A stretch of 16,216 nucleotides of DNA from Lachnospiraceae bacterium UBA3850 (GCA_002392655.1 DGHK01000046.1:1-16216); one strand, 5' to 3'. Positions 7,238-13,555 are shown, numbered from the stretch's first letter. Notes: generated by a model from the sequence alone, not told the origin. Made by a program: numbers and translations.

Positions 7238-7732
7238 ATGAGAAAGATGATGGTAACAGTAGCAACAGTAATTATGACAGGAATGCTTAGTGCAGGTGCA
7301 ATTCATGCAGGAAGTACAAAGCAGAACACAGGTAATCAGCCGGCTGCAATTGAGACTACAGAGGAAACTAAAGTTTCTAAGGCTGTAGATGAAGCAAGGG
7401 TGATTGATTCTACATCGACTGAGGCAAAAACAGTAAAGGAAACAAAGAAGACTGAGGATAAGGCAGAAAAGAAAACAACAAGTGGGTATGAAAAGTACTT
7501 TGCTGTTAATGGTGTGAGCACACCAGAGGAGATTGAAGCTATGGGTCCTGATGCATTTAAAGTAAGCGATGAGGAATGGGCAGTAGCAAAGGCACAGTGG
7601 ATGGAAGGAAATCCTGAGATTACAGAGGAAGTGGCTGATGAACAGATACGTGAAATGTATGAAACAGATAAGTGGATTGAAATCGTAGATTATTACGGAA
7701 TAAATCCTTTATTTAAAGATATTACGGAATAA
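7238..7732 (+). CDS. Small secreted protein of unknown function
   Basis: 164 residues; ATG 7238 follows TTAGGAGGAAAAAGAA, a near-perfect ribosome site. Residues 1-24 are a signal peptide (MRKMMVTVATVIMTGMLSAG, cleavage after AIHA). Residues 25-80 are a Thr/Lys/Glu-rich low-complexity stretch. The acidic C-terminal part (about 85-164) has the look of a small helical domain (STPEEIEAMGPDAFKVSDEE, then EEVADEQIREMYET). There are no cysteines, no lipobox and no wall-sorting signal. I do not recognise a family. It has its own strong terminator and is probably monocistronic. Confidence 0.88.
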   Translation: MRKMMVTVATVIMTGMLSAGAIHAGSTKQNTGNQPAAIETTEETKVSKAVDEARVIDSTSTEAKTVKETKKTEDKAEKKTTSGYEKYFAVNGVSTPEEIEAMGPDAFKVSDEEWAVAKAQWMEGNPEITEEVADEQIREMYETDKWIEIVDYYGINPLFKDITE

Positions 7733-7766
7733 GCAGTAATAGCGTGTTTCGCATATATAAAACCAG

Positions 7767-7796
7767 GGACTTCGATATATATCGAAGTCCTTTTTT
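7767..7796 (+). terminator. Terminator of the small secreted-protein gene
   Basis: GGACTTCGAT (7767-7776) pairs perfectly with ATCGAAGTCC (7781-7790) around ATAT, followed by six T residues. It lies 35 bases after the stop. Confidence 0.95.
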
Positions 7797-7798
7797 AA

Positions 7799-7828
7799 TT
7801 GTCGATAAATACGGATGTATTGTATAAT
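7799..7828 (+). promoter_or_regulatory. Candidate sigma-A promoter
   Basis: TTGTCG (7799-7804), an 18-base spacer and perfect TATAAT (7823-7828). It sits just after the preceding terminator and before the ATPase remnant, and may drive the amidase/phosphatase operon through a leader of about 250 bases. Confidence 0.45.
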
Positions 7829-7830
7829 AG

Positions 7831-7986
7831 CAAAAGAAGTATGATATAGAAAAACCATTTGAAGAACTGGATACTGGTGGAATGGGAATCGGACTTGTGA
7901 AAAGCACGGTTGATGAGTTTAGATATGAACGTCTGGAAGAAAGAAATATTATCACTCTTGTATTTAATAGGCCAAAAGAAATATAA
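7831..7986 (+). pseudogene. C-terminal remnant of an RsbW-like anti-sigma ATPase
   Basis: After a stop at 7828-7830 the frame reads KPFEELDTGGMGIGLVKSTV and then DEFRYERLEERNIITLVFNR, ending at TAA 7984-7986. GGMGIGLVK is the G2 box of HATPase (GHKL) domains, and the DE..Y....NI.TLV.. ending is typical of RsbW/SpoIIAB-like anti-sigma kinases. The N-box and G1 box and any start codon are gone, so about 50 codons remain. It lies upstream of a PP2C phosphatase of the RsbU class, a usual genomic partner of such kinases. Confidence 0.7.
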
Positions 7987-8031
7987 TAAAGTGATGCAGT
8001 AAAAATAATAATGGGAGTGTCAAATGTAGAA

Positions 8032-8061
8032 GGCACCGGCGCCTGCGAAGGTAAGCGTGCC
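8032..8061 (+). other. GC-rich hairpin with GNRA loop upstream of the amidase gene
   Basis: GGCAC (8032-8036) pairs with GTGCC (8057-8061). Inside, GC (8039-8040) pairs with GC (8055-8056) and CCT (8042-8044) pairs with AGG (8049-8051) around the tetraloop GCGA, leaving an asymmetric internal loop G/TAA. The patch is much richer in G+C than its surroundings. It ends 25 bases before ATG 8087 and could affect translation. I match it to no known riboswitch. Confidence 0.4.
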
Positions 8062-8086
8062 ACATACAGGGGCAGGTAAATAATTA

Positions 8087-8614
8087 ATGGATGATATATA
8101 TGAAAAAACAGGAGAGGTCAGCGAGGCTGATGTAAGAAAAAATTACAAAAAGCTGACTCTCCTCCTTATTGAAAGAGGTTTATCAATAACAACAATGGAA
8201 TCAGCAACCTCGGGTCAGATTGCTTCGCTTATCACAGATACTGAGGGGGCTTCAGCTATCTTCAAGGGTGCATATATCACGTACTGTAATCAAGCGAAGA
8301 TTATGCATGGTGTACCGCAGGACGTGATTGAAAAGTATTCCGTATACTCCAGTGAGACAGCAGATGCCATGGCGAAGGCGTGCACCGAAAGCTACAAGGC
8401 GGATATAGGGATTGGAGTTACTGGAACTACGGGAAATGTTGATCCTGCAAATCCTGATGCTTCAGTTCCGGGAGAGGTTTTTTTCTCGATTTTGTATAAG
8501 GGAAAGCTATATTCGTTTCAGGAGAAAATAGGAAGCTTATCCACGAGGTTAGCCTATAAAATGGCAGTTGCAGATCAGATATATAAAGAGCTTATAAAGC
8601 TTTTAAAGAGGTAA
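8087..8614 (+). CDS. CinA C-terminal-domain protein (PncC-like nicotinamide-nucleotide amidase)
   Basis: 175 residues; ATG 8087 is preceded by AGGGGCAGG about 10 bases upstream. It covers only the CinA C-terminal (PncC) domain, about the family's usual 160 residues. Conserved blocks are TMESATSG (36-43; the usual form is AESCTGG), GASAIFKGAYITYCNQAK (54-71, with the family's Tyr and Lys), SSETADAMA (88-96), and IGIGVTGTTG (107-116; usually TGIAGP) followed by PGEVFFSI. The family hydrolyses nicotinamide mononucleotide to nicotinate mononucleotide in pyridine-nucleotide salvage. Here two signature blocks are altered (C to A, GIAG to GTTG), so activity is not certain. It lies 4 bases before the phosphatase gene, whose ribosome site GAGGT overlaps its last codons, so the two form an operon. 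Confidence 0.9.
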   Translation: MDDIYEKTGEVSEADVRKNYKKLTLLLIERGLSITTMESATSGQIASLITDTEGASAIFKGAYITYCNQAKIMHGVPQDVIEKYSVYSSETADAMAKACTESYKADIGIGVTGTTGNVDPANPDASVPGEVFFSILYKGKLYSFQEKIGSLSTRLAYKMAVADQIYKELIKLLKR

Positions 8615-8618
8615 TAAT

Positions 8619-10685
8619 ATGCTGACAATGATTTTGAAAATGTCTGCGGTAACAGGCATTAATATCGTTCTTACCTATATCCTATGGAGAATATTCAAGG
8701 ATAAAAAACTTAATGTTGGACAGAAGATCCTTCTTGGAATCATATATGGAGGATGCGCAGTCTTGTCCACACATTTTGGCGTTGATTATAAACAGATGAT
8801 GTTAAATGTAAGAGACCTATCGCCTCTTACAGCAGGTCTGTTTTTCAATCCGGTCTCCGGTGTTATAGCGGGCTTTATAGGTGGAATAGAGAGATATATA
8901 GCAGGAACTTATTTTGATGTTGGTTCTTATACAAGAATAGCCTGCTCCGTATCAACCTGTCTCGCCGGTGTTCTTTCAGCAGTATTTCATGTGTTTATAT
9001 TTAAAAAGAAAAAGCCTTCGGCTTTTTACGCATATTTTATCGGTTCAACGATGGAAGTATTCCATATGTATGTTGTTTTTGTGACTCACAGAGCTGATAT
9101 GGATAAGGCTTTTTATGTAGTGAAGACGTGTGCATTTCCTATGATTATTTTCACGGGTATAGGACTTGCTATGATATCTGTTGTTATCAGGATAATGGCA
9201 GGAGAGTGGGGAGGATTGCTCAGGACTAAAAAGCAGGAGGAAATCCAGGTTTCTCAAAAGTTCCAGTTCTGGCTGTTTTTGGTCACTACAGTTATACTGA
9301 TCTTTAATCTCGGATTCGGATTTGCTATTCAGACTCAGAAGTCTTATCAAAACTCGGTGGATACACTTAAGCTCGCGGAGGAAAACATCTCCAGCAACTA
9401 TATGAGCATTAAAAAATCCGGCGTGATTATAGAGGGAGTAACTGCAAATGTAGGTAAGACCGGTGGCTACGAGATATATGGTGATGATGGAAGCATCACG
9501 GCAGGAAATCATGTAGGTCAAAGTATATCAGAAGAGATAAAAAGTGAGGCTTCCTCAGTCGGCACAAACGAGGGCTTTACCGTAGATGTTTTTGAAGCCA
9601 GGTCGCTTTGCTTATCACAGGAGCTTGAAGACGGTTCGAGACTCTTAGTTTGGATGCCTGAGGATGAGGTTTACGAGGAAAGAAATCATCAGGTATATGA
9701 AACCGTTATGGCAGACATACTTCTCTTTACAGTTATTTATCTGCTTATATCTATGCTGGTTCAGAGAATAGTTGTAAGCAACCTTCAGCTTGTAAACGAA
9801 TCTCTTAATAAGATAACAAATGGTAATCTCGATGAAGAGGTTTCGGTTTATTCGTCCTCAGAGTTTGCATCACTTTCAGATGATATCAATCAAACGGTTA
9901 CTGTACTTAAGGACTATATAGCTGCAGCAGAAACAAGAATAGAGACAGAACTTGATTATGCCAGACAGATTCAGGAGTCTGTTATTCCGACAAATTTCAA
10001 CTTCCCGCGTGATGACTTTGAACTCTATGCAGCTATGGATCCTGCAAAGGAAGTAGGAGGAGACTTTTATGACTTCTTCTTCATTGATTCGAATAAGATG
10101 TGTATGGTCATAGCAGACGTTGCTGGTAAAGGTATCCCTGCAGCACTCTTTATGATGAGAAGTAGGACTGCACTTCGAAGCTTTGCAGAGCAGGGCATAA
10201 ATCCAAGTGAGGTATTCAGAAAAACAAATGATGCTCTGAGTGAGAGTAATGAAACATCGATGTTTGTTACAGTATGGATGGGTATTCTCGATCTCGATAC
10301 AGGCCATATGGTCTGTGCAAATGCGGGACACGAATATCCTGTACTTAAGAGAGCTAATGGCGAGTACGAGCTCTATAAACAGAGGCATAGCTCAGCGCTC
10401 GGAGCTATGGAAGGTCTGAAATTCAGAGAGTATGAGCTGGATCTGAATCCGGGTGACTGCTTCCTCGTCTACACAGACGGTATTCCTGAAGCAATAAATG
10501 AAAGAGAAGAAGAGTACGGTTTGGACAGACTTCTTGGAGTAATGAATGCCAACAAAGACTGTTCAGAAGAACAGCTTCTTAAGTATATCAGACAGGATAT
10601 ATGGGCATTTGTCGGCACCGCAGATCAGTTTGATGATGTAACGATGCTTGGAATGAAATATCTGGGCAGCAAACAAGAAGGCTGA
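8619..10685 (+). CDS. Membrane-bound PP2C (RsbU/SpoIIE-type) serine phosphatase with LytS-like sensor
   Basis: 688 residues; ATG 8619 follows AAAGAGGTAATAAT. Residues about 5-195 are a multi-TM region of the 5TMR-LytS/YhcK type (VRDLSPLTAGLFFNPVSG, then GGIERYIAGTYF). A TM at 216-237, an external segment (238-362) and a TM at 364-385 form a second sensor. A HAMP domain (386-435) leads into a coiled segment with ELDYARQIQESVIP, the usual start of SpoIIE-family phosphatases. The PP2C domain (465-682) keeps the metal-binding and core motifs GGDFYD (480-485), DVAGKGIPAALFM (500-512), NAGHEYP (568-574), YTDG (618-621) and FDDVTMLG (671-678). It should dephosphorylate a phospho-STAS anti-anti-sigma factor in response to an external or membrane signal; no STAS gene is in the window. 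Confidence 0.95.
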   Translation: MLTMILKMSAVTGINIVLTYILWRIFKDKKLNVGQKILLGIIYGGCAVLSTHFGVDYKQMMLNVRDLSPLTAGLFFNPVSGVIAGFIGGIERYIAGTYFDVGSYTRIACSVSTCLAGVLSAVFHVFIFKKKKPSAFYAYFIGSTMEVFHMYVVFVTHRADMDKAFYVVKTCAFPMIIFTGIGLAMISVVIRIMAGEWGGLLRTKKQEEIQVSQKFQFWLFLVTTVILIFNLGFGFAIQTQKSYQNSVDTLKLAEENISSNYMSIKKSGVIIEGVTANVGKTGGYEIYGDDGSITAGNHVGQSISEEIKSEASSVGTNEGFTVDVFEARSLCLSQELEDGSRLLVWMPEDEVYEERNHQVYETVMADILLFTVIYLLISMLVQRIVVSNLQLVNESLNKITNGNLDEEVSVYSSSEFASLSDDINQTVTVLKDYIAAAETRIETELDYARQIQESVIPTNFNFPRDDFELYAAMDPAKEVGGDFYDFFFIDSNKMCMVIADVAGKGIPAALFMMRSRTALRSFAEQGINPSEVFRKTNDALSESNETSMFVTVWMGILDLDTGHMVCANAGHEYPVLKRANGEYELYKQRHSSALGAMEGLKFREYELDLNPGDCFLVYTDGIPEAINEREEEYGLDRLLGVMNANKDCSEEQLLKYIRQDIWAFVGTADQFDDVTMLGMKYLGSKQEG

Positions 10686-10711
10686 GTAAAATAGATGAAC
10701 ACTAATGATAG

Positions 10712-10746
10712 AGCCAGATCTACGACTAGTGTAGGTCTGGCTTTTT
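10712..10746 (+). terminator. Terminator of the amidase/phosphatase operon
   Basis: A 12-bp stem, AGCCAGATCTAC (10712-10723) with GTAGGTCTGGCT (10731-10742; one G-U pair), loop GACTAGT, then a T-run to 10746. The central 27 bases recur with one change at 12185-12211. Confidence 0.93.
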
Positions 10747-10773
10747 GAGTAGACTTTGAGTAGACTTTATAAA
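10745..10773 (+). promoter_or_regulatory. Candidate promoter of the cupin/helicase-fragment unit
   Basis: TTGAGT (10745-10750), a 17-base spacer and TATAAA (10768-10773). It overlaps the end of the preceding terminator. The -35 lies in a tandem 11-base direct repeat GAGTAGACTTT (10747-10757, 10758-10768), so a second TTGAGT occurs at 10756. Confidence 0.5.
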
Positions 10774-10799
10774 ATACATCTTCTTTGAGGGTTAATAAA

Positions 10800-11138
10800 A
10801 TGAACTTTCCTGAGTTTATGTTTAGAAAAGAAAATATGATACCTGCTGATCAGCAGAATACGCCGGATATAGAAGGCTATTATTACACAGCAAATGATGG
10901 AAGCCAGATGGCATTTTGGATATATAAGGCTGACAGAGTATCTAAGGAACATATGCATGATTATGATGAATATATGCTTTGTGTAGAAGGTGAATATATC
11001 GTAACAATAGATGGAAAAGAATACTTGCTTCAAGCCGGAGATGAACTATTCATTCCAAAGGGAAGCCTGCAGGGCGGAAGAGTAAAGGCTGGTACGAGAT
11101 CTATACATGCATTCGGTGGACGAAGGGTGAAGGATTGA
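10800..11138 (+). CDS. Single-domain cupin protein
   Basis: 112 residues from ATG 10800, chosen because GAGGG lies 8 bases upstream; a TTG at 10785 in the same frame is less likely. The two cupin motifs are clear: H51-M-H53 with E57 and G64 (motif 1), then GDELFIPKG (80-88) and H103 (motif 2). These give a probable 3-His/1-Glu metal site in a small beta-barrel. Such short cupins bind small ligands or act as isomerases, dioxygenases or binding proteins, and the substrate cannot be told. Only 22 bases separate it from the helicase fragment downstream, so the two are likely cotranscribed. Confidence 0.9.
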   Translation: MNFPEFMFRKENMIPADQQNTPDIEGYYYTANDGSQMAFWIYKADRVSKEHMHDYDEYMLCVEGEYIVTIDGKEYLLQAGDELFIPKGSLQGGRVKAGTRSIHAFGGRRVKD

Positions 11139-11160
11139 TATAGAAGAGGTAAATGAATTA

Positions 11161-12015
11161 ATGAGTAAGAATGGTGAAAAAATCTTATCCGGAGCAACCA
11201 CTGCATTTATAGATTCAACTAATAAATCTAGTGCAGCATATAAACCGGATTTTATATCAAATGATCATACAAAGGGAGTAAAGGTTCTCACATCTATTGA
11301 GGAAGAGCTTAAGAGATGTGACTCCTTTACTTTTAGTGTTGCTTTTATAACTCTCGGTGGAATTGAGCCAATGCTTCTTACATTTAAGGAGCTTGAAGAA
11401 AGAGGTGTTCCGGGAAAAGTTCTTACAACAGACTACAACATGTTTACTGATCCTAAGGCACTTGATAAGCTCGCGGAGTTTAAGAATATCGAGCTACGTA
11501 TGTATCATGAGGATGCAGTGCTATCAGGAATATCCGATGGAGAATATACAGGTGGTGAGGGTGTAGTTTTAGAAGATGGGACTACTCCGACACTTGATAC
11601 AGAAAGAATAGGCTTCCATACTAAGGGCTATATCTTTAGGCGTGATGAGACATATACATTTATAATTGGTAGTTCCAACATGACTGGAAAGGCGCTTTCT
11701 GTAAATAAAGAGTGGAATACAAAAATGGTATCAACTGCTGAAGGTGAAATGTATAAGAATATCCAGTCTGCGTTTGATGCACTGTGGGATGATAAGAATC
11801 ATACAAGTAAGTATGAGGATTTCATTGAAGAATATAGAACAAAATATCAAACTATAAAGAAACAGAGAAAACTAGCTGCAGAGAATAGTCCTGTTGTTTC
11901 TCTGGAACAATATAGACTCTCGCCAAATTCAATGCAAGTGGACTTTATCAATAATCTGAAAAAGATAAGAGAGCAGGGGGAGGATAAAGTGTTACTTATA
12001 TCAGCAACAGGGTAA
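11161..12015 (+). CDS. Truncated PLD-like/SF2 helicase, copy 1 (PLD domain only)
   Basis: 284 residues; ATG 11161 has GAGGT (11146-11150) upstream. It matches the N-terminal part of the gene at 15105 along its length. Residues about 35-210 are a phospholipase-D-like domain with one HKD-type motif (H153-T-K155 in GFHTKGYIF, then IIGSSN 168-173), as in helicases of the PLD-SF2-DUF3427 group. Residues about 250-284 enter the helicase N-terminus (SPNSMQV.FINNL, LLISATG) and stop inside Walker A, where copy 2 continues SATGTGKT. No helicase core remains. Copy 1 has a 33-residue insert before GFHTKG where copy 2 has a short loop. It could still yield a free PLD-like nuclease, or be a dead fragment; the open frame and good ribosome site do not decide this. 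Confidence 0.85.
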   Translation: MSKNGEKILSGATTAFIDSTNKSSAAYKPDFISNDHTKGVKVLTSIEEELKRCDSFTFSVAFITLGGIEPMLLTFKELEERGVPGKVLTTDYNMFTDPKALDKLAEFKNIELRMYHEDAVLSGISDGEYTGGEGVVLEDGTTPTLDTERIGFHTKGYIFRRDETYTFIIGSSNMTGKALSVNKEWNTKMVSTAEGEMYKNIQSAFDALWDDKNHTSKYEDFIEEYRTKYQTIKKQRKLAAENSPVVSLEQYRLSPNSMQVDFINNLKKIREQGEDKVLLISATG

Positions 12016-12027
12016 TATGTCATAATA

Positions 12028-12082
12028 GGGACAAAGTCGTGGAAGCCTTATAAATAGGGCACTCCCAGACTTTGCCCTTTTT
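12028..12082 (+). terminator. Terminator-like long hairpin after the truncated helicase
   Basis: GGGACAAAGTC (12028-12038) pairs with GACTTTGCCC (12068-12077) with one bulged A. The arm encloses a partly pairing 29-base loop and is followed by TTTTT. It starts 13 bases past the TAA at 12013-12015. Confidence 0.7.
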
Positions 12083-12130
12083 CAAAAAAGCGTTTTTTCT
12101 GATTTTTAAGGGATATTTTTCTTCAAATAT

Positions 12131-12161
12131 TGTTATATAGACAGGCCTGATTATCATAACA
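12131..12161 (+). repeat. Imperfect dyad, possible operator
   Basis: Half-sites TGTTAT and ATAACA flank ATA/TAT segments and a central CAGGCCTG palindrome, giving a 31-base near-symmetrical site. A strong ribosome-site sequence AGGAGGT follows at 12171-12177 but no open frame uses it. It looks like the control region of a gene that is no longer there. Confidence 0.4.
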
Positions 12162-12183
12162 AAATAATACAGGAGGTAGTGCA

Positions 12184-12212
12184 ACCAGATCTACGACTAG
12201 GGTAGGTCTGGT
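12184..12212 (+). repeat. Second copy of the phosphatase-operon terminator hairpin
   Basis: 27 bases (12185-12211) match 10714-10740 at 26 positions (T10730 is G12201), flanked by a closing A-T pair. The T-run is missing (TATTGATT follows), so it is probably a weak terminator or a recombination scar. Confidence 0.7.
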
Positions 12213-12217
12213 ATTGA

Positions 12218-12246
12218 TTGACTTAGATGAATTGTAGTATTACTAT
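12218..12246 (+). promoter_or_regulatory. Candidate promoter of the Abi/HEPN gene, overlapped by a dyad
   Basis: TTGACT (12218-12223), 17-base spacer, TACTAT (12241-12246). A dyad, TAGTATTA-CTAT (12235-12246) with ATAG-(AA)-TAATACTA (12251-12264), covers the -10 and likely start. It could be an operator or a leader hairpin. Confidence 0.5.
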
Positions 12247-12467
12247 GGCAATAGAATAATACTATATAAAGAAGGAAACTATAGTTATGGGAATAAAAGA
12301 ATTAAAGCCTAAATTGACTTCTGAAGAACAAATAAAGCATTTAAAAGAAAAAGGAATTAAGTTTTCTATATGTACAGAAGAAGAAGCAAAAGACTATTTG
12401 GACTATAATAACAATTATTTTAAAGTATCTTCTTTTAGAAAAAACTATTCGAAAATACCATATGGAG

Positions 12468-12475
12468 AAAATGCT
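12468..12475. repeat. Left target-site duplication of the element
   Basis: AAAATGCT, repeated at 12748-12755 on the other side of the insertion. If the terminal A of the right inverted repeat is given to the element, the duplication is 7 bases (AAATGCT). Confidence 0.9.
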
Positions 12476-12748
12476 TGCAAATTTCGGCTTATCTGACCGG
12501 TATTTTTGTTTTTGACTGATCACTAGTTTTATTAATAGCTGACCATTTTCCATAATGTTATTGTCTTGATTTATATTTAACAGTAAAGGCGGCGAAAACG
12601 CCCCGCTAAAGCGGCTTTGGCCTTGACAGTAAAATATAAATTCAAGATATATTAGCTATGGATAAATGTCGTTCTATGTTATGGCCAGTTAATTCAAAAA
12701 CATGATCAGTTTAATTGAACCAGTTGGTCAGTTCGACCGAATTTAGCA
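12476..12748. mobile_element. 273-bp IS21-like MITE inserted in the Abi gene
   Basis: The ends are TGC...GCA with about 25-base imperfect inverted repeats: TGCAAATTTCGG and CTGACC on the left, TGCTAAATTCGG and CTGACC on the right (read inward). Each end carries three spaced boxes: CTGACC (12493), CTGATCA (12516) and CTGACCAT (12539) on the left; CTGACCA, CTGATCAT and CTGGCCAT on the opposite strand at the right (about 12683-12731). Multiple terminal repeats, TG/CA ends and a 7-8 bp duplication fit the IS21 family. There is no istA or istB and no open frame, so it would need a transposase in trans. The centre (12565-12646) is a 14-bp stem topped by two GC hairpins. Confidence 0.88.
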
Positions 12749-12755
12749 AAATGCT
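12748..12755. repeat. Right target-site duplication of the element
   Basis: AAAATGCT, identical to 12468-12475. The identity of the two copies suggests a recent insertion. Confidence 0.9.
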
Positions 12756-13555
12756 GATAAGTATATAAACTTAGAATTTGAATATTTAAAAGATTTAGCG
12801 ATTATTGACATGACTTTGCGATATACAGTTATACAGATGGCATTAGATATTGAACATTTTGCTAAGTTATATATAATGAGAAAGATTAATGACGCTGCCA
12901 ATGAGGATGGGTATTCAATTGTCGAAGATTTTAAAAATTCCCTAGACGACAAACAACGAGAAGTATTTGATGGTGAGGTGGGAGAAAATCGAGGAACTAC
13001 ATATAATATAGGTATGATAAATAAGTATAGTAATGAAATGCCAGTTTGGGTAATGATAGAAATTGTTCCGTTTGGAAGATTAATTTCCTTTTTTAAGTTC
13101 TGCTCAGATCGATTTAATGATAATAAAATGAAAAGACTATATTATTGTCTTCTGGCTTGTAAAGAAATTAGGAATGCGGCTGCACATAGCAATTGTATTT
13201 TAAATGATTTGCATCTTTCTAGTTCTGTACATAATGTTAGTTATGATGTAATGAATGCACTTGCTAAGATTCCAACTTTATCTGCAACTTCTCGTAGAAA
13301 AAAGATGACTAATGATAGAATAAGAGAAATTATTACTTTAATGTATACACATAAGGAATTGGTTAGTAGTGAAGGGATTCATAATAAAACATCAGTGAAA
13401 TTGCATGAATTTATTAGTAGAATGAACAAGAATAAAGATTATTATAAAGATAATAGTTTAATATTTACATCCTTCGATTTTATCGAGAAAGTGATTGACT
13501 TTTGGTTCTCAGAGGGGTAACATAGATGTACACGAAAAAACGGAAACGTTTTGCA

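Larger units (their letters stand above)
7733..8086. other. Intergenic region with terminator, promoter, gene remnant and hairpin
   Basis: No intact gene. In order: the terminator of the secreted-protein gene (7767-7796), a candidate promoter (7799-7828), an RsbW-like remnant (7831-7986) and a GC-rich hairpin (8032-8061) shortly before the amidase start. Each has its own entry. Confidence 0.6.
12287..13520 (+). pseudogene. Abi_2/AbiF-type HEPN RNase gene, disrupted by a mobile element
   Basis: The first exon-like part (12287-12475, 63 codons) begins at ATG with AAGGAAACT upstream. It contains LTSEEQIKHLKEKGIKF and YLDYNNNYFKVSSFRKNY, the N-terminal pattern of the Abi_2 (AbiD/AbiF) family. 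It reads into the inserted element and stops at 12494-12496. The second part resumes after the right target duplication (12756) with [27 protein letters not shown] and, at reconstructed residues 202-207, RNAAAH, a HEPN R-x4-H active site. Removing the element plus one duplication joins the parts in one frame of 317 codons, about the family's usual length. Such proteins act as abortive-infection or toxin RNases. As it stands the protein is broken; the downstream open frame from ATG 12810 could give a 236-residue fragment that keeps the HEPN motif but lacks the N-terminus. Confidence 0.9.

Noticed and set aside
8011..8079. 22-codon open frame (MGVSNVEGTGACEGKRATYR...) before the amidase gene
   Set aside because: No ribosome site upstream, and the sequence is better explained by the GC-rich hairpin it contains.
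12085..12104. Second terminator, AAAAAA-GCG-TTTTTT, after the helicase fragment
   Set aside because: Only A-T pairs and a 3-base loop; the hairpin at 12028-12082 already explains termination.
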